Source: Streptosporangium saharense (GTDB lineage Bacteria; Actinomycetota; Actinomycetes; Streptosporangiales; Streptosporangiaceae). From it: a stretch of DNA of 64,000 nucleotides. The first letter of the stretch is position 1; the number at the start of each line of letters is the position of its first letter. A model generated the notes under the pieces. That model was not told the DNA's origin, searched no databases, and saw only the letters and a list, made by a program, of their open reading frames with translations. This document shows positions 42,788 through 50,391 of this stretch, piece after piece. The translations under genes were made by a program, and so were the position numbers. Location: contig NZ_JACHJP010000005.1 in NCBI RefSeq assembly GCF_014203715.1, positions 186,001-250,000 on the forward strand. Direction: 5' to 3'.

Positions 42788-44295
42788 AGCCGTACCTCGA
42801 TCCTTCGTCCGCCCTCGGTCACCTGGCCGGTCAGCCGGGCCGGTCGCCGCTCAGGAGGCAGGTCGTAGACCAGAACCTCGTCCAGCCTGTCCCCGGGAGC
42901 CAGCGTGTCCGTCAGGCCCGCAGGAGGGGCCTCGGGGGCGTGGGAGGCCCCCGCGTCGTCGAGCAGGGCGAAGGGGACGCGGTTGAGGGAGACGCGCTCG
43001 CCGCCCGGGTTGAGCAGGGTGAGCGTGACCACGCACAACCTGCCGCGTGCCGTGGTGCCCCCGTAGGAGGTCAGGCCGCAGCGCGGGGCACGCGGCACGA
43101 TCAACTGCGGACCCCCGACCGGGGAACCGGCCGAGATCCGCCTGCCCACGTCGGTGGGACCGCCGCCGGAGGCGACCCCACCGGCCGCGTTCCCGCTACC
43201 GGGTCTCCCGCCGCCCGTGTTCCCGATGACCTGGGTCAGGACCGCGGCGGTCACCGCGAGGGCGGCCACCACGACGAGTCCCGCGATGACCAACTTGTTC
43301 CGCCGGGGCCGCGGCGCGGGGGGCGGAGCGGGTGTTCCGAGGACGTTCAGGGCCTGGGTGGCGTCCGGTTCCACGTTGGCCGGGGGCCGCCACGTCCCGC
43401 CGAGCACGTCGTCGGCGACCAGCGTCGGCGGGTTGTCCGAGGCCGGGGCGCCGCCAACCAGCGCGATCAGCAGGTCCTGCGCGCTCGGACGCGCCCTGGG
43501 GTCCATCGCGGTCGCCCTGCGGACCAGGTCGTCGAGCGGGGCGGGGAGCGTGCCCAGGTCGGGCGGGGTGTTCAGCAGCCGCGTCGCCATGGTGATCATG
43601 TCACCCCTGCCGTACGGGTGGCGGCCGCTGCCCGCGTAGGCGACCAGGCAGCCCCAGGCGAAGACGTCGGCGGCCGGGGTTATTTCGAGGCCCCGCACCT
43701 GCTCGGGCGCCCACCAGCCCGGGCTGCCGAGCACCTCGCCCGAGCGGGTGAAGCCGTGGGTGGAGTCCAGTGCCCTGGCGATGCCGAAGTCGATCACGCG
43801 CGGCCCCGACAGGGACAGGATCACGTTGGCGGGCTTGAGGTCGCGGTGGACCAGCCCGGCGACGTGGATCGCCGCAAGCGCCGCGGCCACCCCCAGGGCC
43901 ACACCGTGCAGCGGGGCGGGGTCGAGCGCGCCGTACTCGCCGATCTGGCGTGACAGGGGAGTGCCCGCGATGTACTCGGTGACCATGTACGGCCTGCCGT
44001 CTGCGGCGTTGCCGTTGTCGAGCACCTGGGCGGTGCAGAACGACGCGACCCGCCGGGCGTTGCGCACCTCGGCGTGGAAGCGCTCGGCGAAGCCGTCCTC
44101 GACGGCGACCTCGGGCTTGACCACCTTCACCGCCACCGGACGCCCCCGCGGGTCGCGCGCCAGGTAGACGGTGCCCATGCCGCCCTCGCCGAGGCGACCG
44201 AGAAGCTCGTAGTCCCCGATCCGCCCGGGATCGCCGGGGCGCAACCCCTCGACGCCGGGTTGGTTGACGTCCGTCACGGGGTGCAATCCTTCCAT
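42784..44295 (-). CDS. transmembrane Ser/Thr protein kinase (PASTA-less)
   Basis: A 503-aa eukaryote-like kinase from ATG 44295. The kinase domain (about 28-285) has LGEGGMGTVYLA, Lys57 in VAVKVVK, catalytic HRDLKPANV, DFGIA and the APEQ segment. A proline-rich juxtamembrane linker precedes a single TM (KLVIAGLVVVAALAVTAAVLTQVIG, about 340). An extracellular domain of about 130 residues follows, with Cys residues around GLTSYGG and GRLCVVTLTLL. The downstream gene on the same strand encodes an FG-GAP propeller, a possible partner. Confidence 0.92.
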   Translation of the reverse strand: MEGLHPVTDVNQPGVEGLRPGDPGRIGDYELLGRLGEGGMGTVYLARDPRGRPVAVKVVKPEVAVEDGFAERFHAEVRNARRVASFCTAQVLDNGNAADGRPYMVTEYIAGTPLSRQIGEYGALDPAPLHGVALGVAAALAAIHVAGLVHRDLKPANVILSLSGPRVIDFGIARALDSTHGFTRSGEVLGSPGWWAPEQVRGLEITPAADVFAWGCLVAYAGSGRHPYGRGDMITMATRLLNTPPDLGTLPAPLDDLVRRATAMDPRARPSAQDLLIALVGGAPASDNPPTLVADDVLGGTWRPPANVEPDATQALNVLGTPAPPPAPRPRRNKLVIAGLVVVAALAVTAAVLTQVIGNTGGGRPGSGNAAGGVASGGGPTDVGRRISAGSPVGGPQLIVPRAPRCGLTSYGGTTARGRLCVVTLTLLNPGGERVSLNRVPFALLDDAGASHAPEAPPAGLTDTLAPGDRLDEVLVYDLPPERRPARLTGQVTEGGRRIEVRL

Positions 44296-44411
44296 CGCTG
44301 ACAAGCCCCCCGTATTGAGCACATTATCGGGAAGGCCCGGTGTGCGGCTCGGGCGTCCTCGTCAAGGGTCTCCATGCGCGACACTTGTCGGATGACGTGG
44401 GGAGCGCAGCG

Positions 44412-45263
44412 GTGAGTGTGAGCCTTCTCGGCCCGGTCGAGATACGTGAGCTGGCGGAGCGGCTCGGCGTCCGCCCGACCAAGAAGCTCGGCCAGAACTT
44501 CGTGATCGACGCCGGTACGGTGCGCAGGATCGTCCGGGTGGCCGACCTGCGTCCCGACGACGTGGTCATCGAGGTCGGGCCCGGTCTCGGGTCGCTCACC
44601 CTCGCGCTGCTTCCCGAGGTGCGCGGCGTCGTCGCGGTCGAGATCGACCCGGTCCTGGCCGCGCAGCTCCCGCTGACCGTCGCCAAACACGCCCCCGAGT
44701 TCGCCGACCGCCTCACCGTGGTGCCCGCGGACGCCATGCGGGTCCTGCCCGGGGAACTGCCCGAGGAGAAGCCGACCGCCCTGGTCGCGAACCTCCCCTA
44801 CAACGTGTCGGTCCCGGTGGTGTTGCACCTGCTGGAGACGCTGCCGTCGCTGCGCGCCGTACTGATCATGGTTCAGTCCGAGGTGGCCGACCGGCTGGCC
44901 GCGGGACCGGGCTCGAAGGTCTACGGCATCCCCTCGCTCAAGGCGGCGTGGTACGCCGACGTCCGCAGGGCCGGTCCCGTCGGCAGGACGGTCTTCTGGC
45001 CGATCCCCAACGTGGACTCCGGGCTCGTCGCGATGACCCGCAGGCAGCCGCCCGAGACCACCGCCTCGCGGGAGGCGGTCTTCGCGGTGGTGGACGCCGC
45101 CTTCGCCCAGCGCCGCAAGACCCTGCGCGCCGCACTGGCCTCCTGGGCCGGTACGGCCGCCGCCGCGGAGCAGGCGTTGCGTGCCGCCGGGGTCGATCCC
45201 ACGCTCCGTGGCGAGCAGTTGTCCATCGAGGACTTCGCACGAATCGCCGAAAAGCACCCATGA
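44412..45263 (+). CDS. ksgA: 16S rRNA dimethyladenosine transferase
   Basis: A 283-aa RsmA/KsgA from GTG 44412, with GGAG 7 nt upstream. It dimethylates A1518 and A1519 of 16S rRNA. Visible motifs: [33 protein letters not shown] (SAM loop), EIDP, and [11 protein letters not shown] (NLPY active site). The C-terminal helical domain follows. It is divergent from the kinase gene, 116 bp away, and 83 bp upstream of ispE. Confidence 0.96.
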   Translation: MSVSLLGPVEIRELAERLGVRPTKKLGQNFVIDAGTVRRIVRVADLRPDDVVIEVGPGLGSLTLALLPEVRGVVAVEIDPVLAAQLPLTVAKHAPEFADRLTVVPADAMRVLPGELPEEKPTALVANLPYNVSVPVVLHLLETLPSLRAVLIMVQSEVADRLAAGPGSKVYGIPSLKAAWYADVRRAGPVGRTVFWPIPNVDSGLVAMTRRQPPETTASREAVFAVVDAAFAQRRKTLRAALASWAGTAAAAEQALRAAGVDPTLRGEQLSIEDFARIAEKHP

Positions 45264-45346
45264 GCTGATATGTCGGGGAGCTTGGCGAGGAGGTGGGCGG
45301 GGACCCCGTTACGATCGGGGACCGTGACGAGCGATGAGAGGGACGT

Positions 45347-46249
45347 ATGAACTCGGTGACCGTCCGGGTGCCCGCCAAGGTCAACCTGAGGCTCGCGGTC
45401 GGGCCGCTCCGCGACGACGGCTTCCACGACCTGGTCAACGTCTTCCACGCCGTGTCGATCTTCGACGAGGTGCGGGCCGTCGCGGAGACCGGGATGCGGG
45501 TCCGCGTCGAGGGTGAGTCCGCGAGCGAGGTGCCGCAGGACGCCGACAACCTCGCCATCCGGGCCGCCCTCGCCCTCGCCGGGCACGCGGGCAGGTCCTA
45601 CGGCGTCAGCATCGTCATCCGCAAGGCGATCCCGGTCGCGGGCGGCATGGCGGGCGGCAGCGCCGACGCGGCCGCCGCCCTGGTCGCCTGCAACGAGCTG
45701 TGGGGCCTCGGCCTGCCGGTCGAGGACCTGATGGAGATCGCCGCCGACCTCGGCAGCGACGTCCCCTTCGCGCTGCTCGGCGGTACGGCCGTCGGCACCG
45801 GCAGGGGGGAGCGGCTGTCCCCCCTCGACGTGGATGGCACGTTCCACTGGGTGTTCGCCCTGGCCGACGGCGGCCTGTCGACGGCGAGGGTCTACGGCGA
45901 GTGCGACCGTCTGCGCGCCGTGAGCGGTGAGCCGGTCGGCCCGCCCCGGGCGTCGGAGCCCCTGCTGACCGCGCTGCGCACCGGTGACGCCAAGGCCCTG
46001 GGCGCCGAACTGGCCAACGACCTCCAGGCCGCCGCGATCTCCCTGCGCCCTAGCCTGGCCACGACGCTGGAGGCGGGCCGCGCCCACGGCGCCCTGGGTG
46101 CCATCGTCTCGGGTTCCGGCCCGACCTGCGCCTTCCTCGCCGAGTCCGCGGAACACGCCACGGCCCTGGCCGCCTCCCTCAAGACCGCCGGGGTGGCCAG
46201 GGAGGTCCTGACGGCCCACGGACCCGTCCCGGGCCCCACGGTCGTCTAG
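45347..46249 (+). CDS. ispE: 4-diphosphocytidyl-2-C-methyl-D-erythritol kinase
   Basis: A 300-aa GHMP kinase from ATG 45347 with GAGAGGG upstream. It phosphorylates CDP-ME in the MEP isoprenoid pathway. VPAKVNLRLAVGPLRDDGFHDL at the N-terminus, the ATP loop PVAGGMAGGSADAAAAL (near 100) and the C-terminal VSGSGPTCAFL are diagnostic. A short CCCCG/CGGGG hairpin lies at 45302-45318. Its stop overlaps the opposite DUF732 gene by 4 bp. ksgA-ispE is a standard actinobacterial pair. Confidence 0.97.
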   Translation: MNSVTVRVPAKVNLRLAVGPLRDDGFHDLVNVFHAVSIFDEVRAVAETGMRVRVEGESASEVPQDADNLAIRAALALAGHAGRSYGVSIVIRKAIPVAGGMAGGSADAAAALVACNELWGLGLPVEDLMEIAADLGSDVPFALLGGTAVGTGRGERLSPLDVDGTFHWVFALADGGLSTARVYGECDRLRAVSGEPVGPPRASEPLLTALRTGDAKALGAELANDLQAAAISLRPSLATTLEAGRAHGALGAIVSGSGPTCAFLAESAEHATALAASLKTAGVAREVLTAHGPVPGPTVV

Positions 46250-46737
46250 TCGGGGACCTTCTCCCCCTGGCCCGGACAGAGGTTGGCGACGGCGAGCCTC
46301 GCGATGTACGCGGACGTCTCCTGGTCGAACCCGCCGGCTCCGAGGACCACGGCCTCGGAGAAGCTCTTACCTTCCTCCAGCGCCTCGCACATGCTCCGGC
46401 CGAGCCACCCCAGCTTGTAGGGGTCGGCGTCCTTCAGCGCCTTGCGCTGCTTCACCGCCGCCGTGAACGTCGCTTCGAGCGCCGACGCCGACGGATCGGG
46501 CGTCGGCTCCACACTCGGCCCGGTGGCCGTGGGGATCACCTCAACCGCCCCCGGCGTCGAGACCGCAACCGCAGGCCCCGTCTTCGCCACAGGCGTCTCG
46601 CCTCCGTCATCCGGCAGAACGATCAACAGGCCGAGCAGGCCCACCACCGCGACCCCCAGAACGACCGCCACGATCGCCATGGCCTTGTCACTCCTCCTGG
46701 GCGACGGCCCCACAGGAGGCTGCTGCGAAGACTGCAT
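46246..46737 (-). CDS. DUF732-like single-pass membrane protein
   Basis: A 163-aa protein from ATG 46737. A cytoplasmic basic start is followed by one TM (AMAIVAVVLGVAVVGLLGLLIVL, about 19-41), a disordered Thr/Pro linker (45-95) and a small extracellular helical domain with KLGWLGRSMCEALEEGKS and a terminal NLCPGQ. The spacing of the two Cys resembles DUF732 proteins, common in actinobacteria and of unknown function. It is convergent with ispE and transcribed away from the ABC-F leader. Confidence 0.72.
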   Translation of the reverse strand: MQSSQQPPVGPSPRRSDKAMAIVAVVLGVAVVGLLGLLIVLPDDGGETPVAKTGPAVAVSTPGAVEVIPTATGPSVEPTPDPSASALEATFTAAVKQRKALKDADPYKLGWLGRSMCEALEEGKSFSEAVVLGAGGFDQETSAYIARLAVANLCPGQGEKVPD

Positions 46738-46873
46738 CCGCGCACCATATGCCACATATTCCCCAATTGATCAGCAAACCCCCAGACGGCCACCCAAAAA
46801 TGATCATTAATCCCGCCCAAACCCCACACCAGACCCCCGCCGCCGAGCGTGAAGGGTTTGGGGTACCGGTGCC

Positions 46874-46942
46874 GTGCGTGAGGAGTTTCGGCTTGGGCGC
46901 GCCTGTGCTTGGACTGAGGAGCGAAGGAGCGCCAGCGGATGA
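46874..46942 (+). CDS. leader ORF 1 upstream of ABC-F gene
   Basis: GTG 46874 opens a 22-codon frame (contains REEFRLGRACAWTEE) whose TGA overlaps the ATG of leader ORF 2. No ribosome site is obvious before it. It is too short for family assignment and is listed because of the overlap and the hairpin it runs through. Confidence 0.3.
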   Translation: MREEFRLGRACAWTEERRSASG

Positions 46943-46979
46943 GCGACGAGGGAAAGCACAGGCCCGCAGCGCCCAAGCC
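46890..46979. repeat. long imperfect inverted repeat in ABC-F leader
   Basis: GGCTTGGGCGC (46890-46900) pairs with GCGCCCAAGCC (46969-46979), and CCTGTGCTT (46902-46910) pairs with AAGCACAGG (46954-46962). The 43-nt apical loop holds the ribosome site and ATG of leader ORF 2. It could fold in the mRNA as a control element, or be a dispersed intergenic repeat. Confidence 0.7.
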
Positions 46980-47049
46980 CCCGCGACGCCGCAGGCGGAG
47001 CAAAAAAAGCACAGTACCCTTGGGACGCCATGAATCTCGTCAATCTTGA
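46939..47049 (+). CDS. leader ORF 2, 36-aa basic peptide overlapping ABC-F start
   Basis: ATG 46939 with AAGGAG 9 nt upstream encodes a 36-residue peptide whose centre is RPAAPKPPRRRRRSKK, including two adjacent AAA codons that are rare in such a genome. It ends 20 bp inside the ABC-F gene in another frame. It may be a regulatory peptide or a chance ORF. The remaining leader (46750-46873) shows no gene, only a CAAACCC/GGGTTTG repeat. Confidence 0.4.
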   Translation: MSDEGKHRPAAPKPPRRRRRSKKSTVPLGRHESRQS

Positions 47050-48823
47050 GTCGGTTTCCCACTCCTACGGTCCCAAGCCCTTGCTCAGGGAGGTCTCCCT
47101 GGGCATCGAGGCCGGTGACCGTATCGGGGTGGTCGGCCGCAACGGCGGCGGTAAGACCACGCTCATCTCGGTGATCGCGGGCACCCTCACCCCGAACACG
47201 GGGCGGGTCACCCACAACCGGGGCCTGCACGTGGGGAGTCTGTCCCAGGGGGACGATCTCGATCCGGCGCTGTCGGTGCAGGAGATCGTCGTGGGCGGCA
47301 AACCCGAGCACGAGTGGGCGGGTGACGCGGCCATCCGCGAGATCATGGCCAGTCTGCTCGGTGACATCGACCTGTCCGCCCTGGCCGGGACCCTGTCGGG
47401 TGGGGAGCGGCGCCGTACGGCGTTGGCCAGGTTGCTGGTCGGCGAGCACGACCTGATCATCCTGGACGAGCCGACCAACCACCTGGACATCGAGGCCATC
47501 GACTGGCTGGCCAGGCATCTCTCCGCGCGCCGTACGGCGTTGCTGGTGGTCACCCACGACCGGTGGTTCCTGGACGCGGTGTCCACCAGGACGTGGGAGG
47601 TCGTTGACGGTTCGGTCGAGCGGTACGAGGGTGGTTACGCGGCCTATGTGCTGGCGAAGGCCGAGCGGGCCAGGGTGGCCGCGGCCTCTGAGGCCCGCCG
47701 TCAGAACCTGATGCGCAAGGAGATCGCCTGGCTGCGCCGGGGTCCGCCCGCCCGCACCTCGAAGCCGAAGTTCCGCATCGAGGCGGCCCAGGCGTTGATC
47801 GCGGACGAGCCGCCGGCCAGGGAGAGCGTCGAGCTGGTCAAGTTCGCCGCGGCCAGGCTGGGCCGTACGGTCTATGACCTTGAGGACGTCACGCTGCACG
47901 CGGGAGGTCCCGGGCAGGGCCCGCTGGTCCTGGAGCGCGCGACGTGGCAGTTCGGCCCTGGTGACCGGGTCGGCCTGATCGGGGTCAACGGCTCGGGCAA
48001 GTCGTCGTTGCTGCGGCTGCTCGCCGACACGGTCCAGCCGGACTCGGGCCAGGTCGTGCGGGGCAGGACGGTCCGTCTGGCCCACCTGTCGCAGGAGCTG
48101 GCCGAGCTGGACCCCACGCGGCGGGTGCTGGAGACCGTCGAGGAGATCCGCAAGTTCATCCAGGTGGGCAAGAAGGAGTGGACGGCCTCCCAACTGCTGG
48201 AACGGCTCGGCTTCCGGGGCGAGGCGCAGTGGAAGGTCGTCGGCGACCTGTCGGGTGGCGAGCGGCGCCGTCTGCAGCTCCTGCGGCTGCTGATGGACGA
48301 CCCCAACGTGCTGCTGCTCGACGAGCCGACCAACGATCTCGACATCGAGACGCTGAACGAGCTTGAGGACCTGCTCGACGGCTGGCCCGGCACGTTGATC
48401 GTGGTCAGCCACGACCGCTACTTCCTTGAGCGGGTCTCGGACAGGACGGTCGCGCTGCTTGGCGACGGCAGGCTGTCGATGCTTCCCGGTGGCGTGGACG
48501 AGTATCTCGAACGGCGTGCCTCGGGCGGCGCCCTCTCCGCCAGGGCCGCGGCCGCCACGGACGTCCAGACGGCGCCGCAGACGACGGCCGCCCCTGGGCT
48601 GTCGGCGAAGGAGGAGCGGGAGCTGCGCAAGGAGCTGTCCCGCCTTGAGCGTCAGCTCGACAAGCTGGGCACCCGCGAGGAGAAGTTGCACGCCTCCATG
48701 GCGGACGCCGCGGCCGACTACGGCAGGCTGGCCTCCCTGGACGCCGAGCTCAAGGAGATCCTCGCGGAGAAGGAGACCGTGGAGACCGAGTGGCTTGAGC
48801 TGGCCGATCGCCTCGGTGAGTGA
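47030..48823 (+). CDS. ABC-F family ATP-binding protein, Uup-like
   Basis: A 597-aa soluble protein with two ABC domains. Walker A is GVVGRNGGGKTT (about 33) and GLIGVNGSGKSS (about 323). Two LSGGERRR signatures and two DEPTNHLDIE / DEPTNDLDIE Walker B segments are present. The linker between the domains (about 225-260) is basic and short, and a C-terminal coiled coil (EKEERELRKELSRLERQLDKLG-like, about 520-590) is typical of Uup. ABC-F proteins act on the ribosome, either as translation factors or in antibiotic protection. It has no TM segment. The preceding leader may control it. Confidence 0.9.
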   Translation: MNLVNLESVSHSYGPKPLLREVSLGIEAGDRIGVVGRNGGGKTTLISVIAGTLTPNTGRVTHNRGLHVGSLSQGDDLDPALSVQEIVVGGKPEHEWAGDAAIREIMASLLGDIDLSALAGTLSGGERRRTALARLLVGEHDLIILDEPTNHLDIEAIDWLARHLSARRTALLVVTHDRWFLDAVSTRTWEVVDGSVERYEGGYAAYVLAKAERARVAAASEARRQNLMRKEIAWLRRGPPARTSKPKFRIEAAQALIADEPPARESVELVKFAAARLGRTVYDLEDVTLHAGGPGQGPLVLERATWQFGPGDRVGLIGVNGSGKSSLLRLLADTVQPDSGQVVRGRTVRLAHLSQELAELDPTRRVLETVEEIRKFIQVGKKEWTASQLLERLGFRGEAQWKVVGDLSGGERRRLQLLRLLMDDPNVLLLDEPTNDLDIETLNELEDLLDGWPGTLIVVSHDRYFLERVSDRTVALLGDGRLSMLPGGVDEYLERRASGGALSARAAAATDVQTAPQTTAAPGLSAKEERELRKELSRLERQLDKLGTREEKLHASMADAAADYGRLASLDAELKEILAEKETVETEWLELADRLGE

Positions 48824-48860
48824 ACGCGGTGGTTTATCCCCCGTCACGAGGGCATTGAGG

Positions 48861-49403
48861 TCAGTGCGCTCCGGTGTCGGTCGCGTCAAAAGGGACGAGT
48901 AGTGTGCGCAGCAGGTCCGCGAGGGCCTGCTGCTCATGCTTTTCCAGACCGGCCAGCAGCTCGCGTTCGCGGCGGAGCAGGTCGGCGAAGGCACTGTCCA
49001 CCCGGACCCGCCCGGCGTCGGTCAGGGAGACCAGCACCCCCCGCCTGTCCTCGGGGTCGGGGCGACGCCGTACCAGACCGGCGGCGGCGAGTCTGTCGAT
49101 CCGGTTGGTCATGGTTCCGGAGGTGACCAGGGTGGCCCTGAGCAGGGCCCCCGGGCTCAGCTCGTACGGCTCGCCCGCCCGGCGCAGCGCGGTGAGGACG
49201 TCGAACTCCCAGATCTCCAGGTCGTGTTCGGCGAAGGCCGCCCTGCGGGCACGGTCCAGATGGCGGGCCAGCCGGGAGACCCGGCTCAGCACCTGGAGCG
49301 GTTCGACGTCGAGGTCGGGTCGTTCCTGGCGCCAGGCGGTGACCAGCCGATCCACCTCGTCGGTGGGCCGGTCGAGGTCGCGGCCGGAACGGTGCACGGT
49401 CAT
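48861..49403 (-). CDS. MarR family transcriptional regulator
   Basis: A 180-aa winged helix, ATG 49403. The recognition helix region is ALLRATLVTSGTMTNRIDRLAAAGLVRRRPDPEDRRGVLVSLTDAG, and the dimer helices flank it. It is divergent from the methyltransferase gene. Two sites in the 68-bp space fit the common actinobacterial MarR operator (TCTTGACATCGAGA and CTTGATGTCGAG), so it probably represses both genes. Confidence 0.9.
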   Translation of the reverse strand: MTVHRSGRDLDRPTDEVDRLVTAWRQERPDLDVEPLQVLSRVSRLARHLDRARRAAFAEHDLEIWEFDVLTALRRAGEPYELSPGALLRATLVTSGTMTNRIDRLAAAGLVRRRPDPEDRRGVLVSLTDAGRVRVDSAFADLLRRERELLAGLEKHEQQALADLLRTLLVPFDATDTGAH

Positions 49404-49419
49404 GCGGCGAGTCTATCTG

Positions 49420-49433
49420 TCTTGACATCGAGA
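49420..49433. promoter_or_regulatory. MarR operator 1
   Basis: TCTTGACATCGAGA, a near-perfect palindrome (TCTTGA/TCGAGA, one mismatch), 17 bp from the MarR start. It is of the TTGACATCAAGA type used by many actinobacterial MarR proteins. Confidence 0.7.
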
Positions 49434-49454
49434 TAAATAACCGGTTATGAGTTG

Positions 49455-49468
49455 CCTTGATGTCGAGA
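49455..49468. promoter_or_regulatory. MarR operator 2
   Basis: CTTGA-TG-TCGAG, a second copy of operator 1 with opposite centre bases, lying immediately before the methyltransferase start at 49472. Confidence 0.65.
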
Positions 49469-49471
49469 GAT

Positions 49472-50236
49472 ATGTGGGATCCGCAAGTCTACGGCCGCTA
49501 CGCCGACGAGCGGTCGCGGCCCTTCTTCGAGCTGGTCGCAAGGATAGCCGCGCGGAGTCCGCGCCGGGTGGTCGACGCGGGGTGCGGCACCGGGGAGTTG
49601 ACCGCGACCCTGGCCGAGCGCTGGCCGGAGGCCGAGGTCCACGGCTTCGACTCCTCGCCCGCGATGCTGTCGGGGGCTCCGGCGGGAGACAGGCTGAGCT
49701 TCTCCGTCGGGGACGTCACCCGGTGGCGTCCCCGCGAGCCGGTCGACGTGATCGTGTCGAACGCCGTCCTGCAGTGGGTGCCGACCCATCGTGACGTGCT
49801 GCTCGGCTGGGCCGGGGCGCTCGCTCCCGGGGGCTGGCTCGCCTTCCAGGTCCCCGGCAACTTCGGCGCCCCCAGTCACGCGCTTGTGCACGAGCTGTGC
49901 CGTACGAGATGGCGTGACCGGCTCGCCGACCTGGTCAGACCGGCTCCGGTGGGTGAGCCCGCCGAGTATCACGGGCTGCTGGCCGGGGCGGGCTGCCGGG
50001 TGGACGCCTGGGAGACCACCTACCTGCACGTGCTCACCGGCGAGGAGACCGTGCTCGGGTGGATCACCGGCAGCTTCCTGCGCCCCATGCTCGACCGGTT
50101 GAGGCCCGAGGAGGGGGAGGAGTTCCTGCGGGACTGCTCCGCGGCGCTCGCCGAGGCCTATCCCCGTGGCCCGCACGGCACGCTGTTTCCCTTCCGGCGG
50201 ATTTTCGCGGTGGCCCAGAAGGTGAGCGCGGAATGA
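49472..50236 (+). CDS. tam: trans-aconitate 2-methyltransferase family
   Basis: A 254-aa SAM-dependent methyltransferase. I chose ATG 49472, since family members begin MWDPxVYxRYADER; ATG 49460 is the alternative but overlaps the operator. The SAM motif VVDAGCGTGELTATL is near residue 36, and VIVSNAVLQWVP and the motif LAPGGWLAFQVPGNFGAPSH follow. Tam methylates trans-aconitate, an aconitase inhibitor, and may be used for detoxification. MarR control and the divergent layout fit that. Substrate identity is by family only. Confidence 0.87.
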   Translation: MWDPQVYGRYADERSRPFFELVARIAARSPRRVVDAGCGTGELTATLAERWPEAEVHGFDSSPAMLSGAPAGDRLSFSVGDVTRWRPREPVDVIVSNAVLQWVPTHRDVLLGWAGALAPGGWLAFQVPGNFGAPSHALVHELCRTRWRDRLADLVRPAPVGEPAEYHGLLAGAGCRVDAWETTYLHVLTGEETVLGWITGSFLRPMLDRLRPEEGEEFLRDCSAALAEAYPRGPHGTLFPFRRIFAVAQKVSAE

Positions 50237-50248
50237 ACGGAACATTAA
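50234..50248 (+). promoter_or_regulatory. 15-bp motif shared with ppk promoter, PHO-box-like
   Basis: TGAACGGAACATTAA lies 144 bp before the CYTH-CHAD start. The ppk copy at 54830-54844 differs at one base. In reverse complement both read as GTTC-type repeats at about 11-bp spacing (ATGTTCCGTTCATTC), similar to PhoP direct-repeat units. Confidence 0.5.
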
Positions 50249-50391
50249 CCGGAGATGTCTCCTCCACGGGATGAAGCCGCTGGTGGATGGGGGATTGTGG
50301 GTCGATCGTCCGGAGTTGTGGACGAATGGTGGGGCATCAATAAATACTGCTGAGACCGCGACAGACATCTGGGCACATCAGGGGACAGCCT

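Noticed and set aside
46688..48994. 768-codon minus-strand frame under the ABC-F gene
   Set aside because: Antisense shadow of the ABC-F coding sequence; repetitive Arg/Gln/Leu content.
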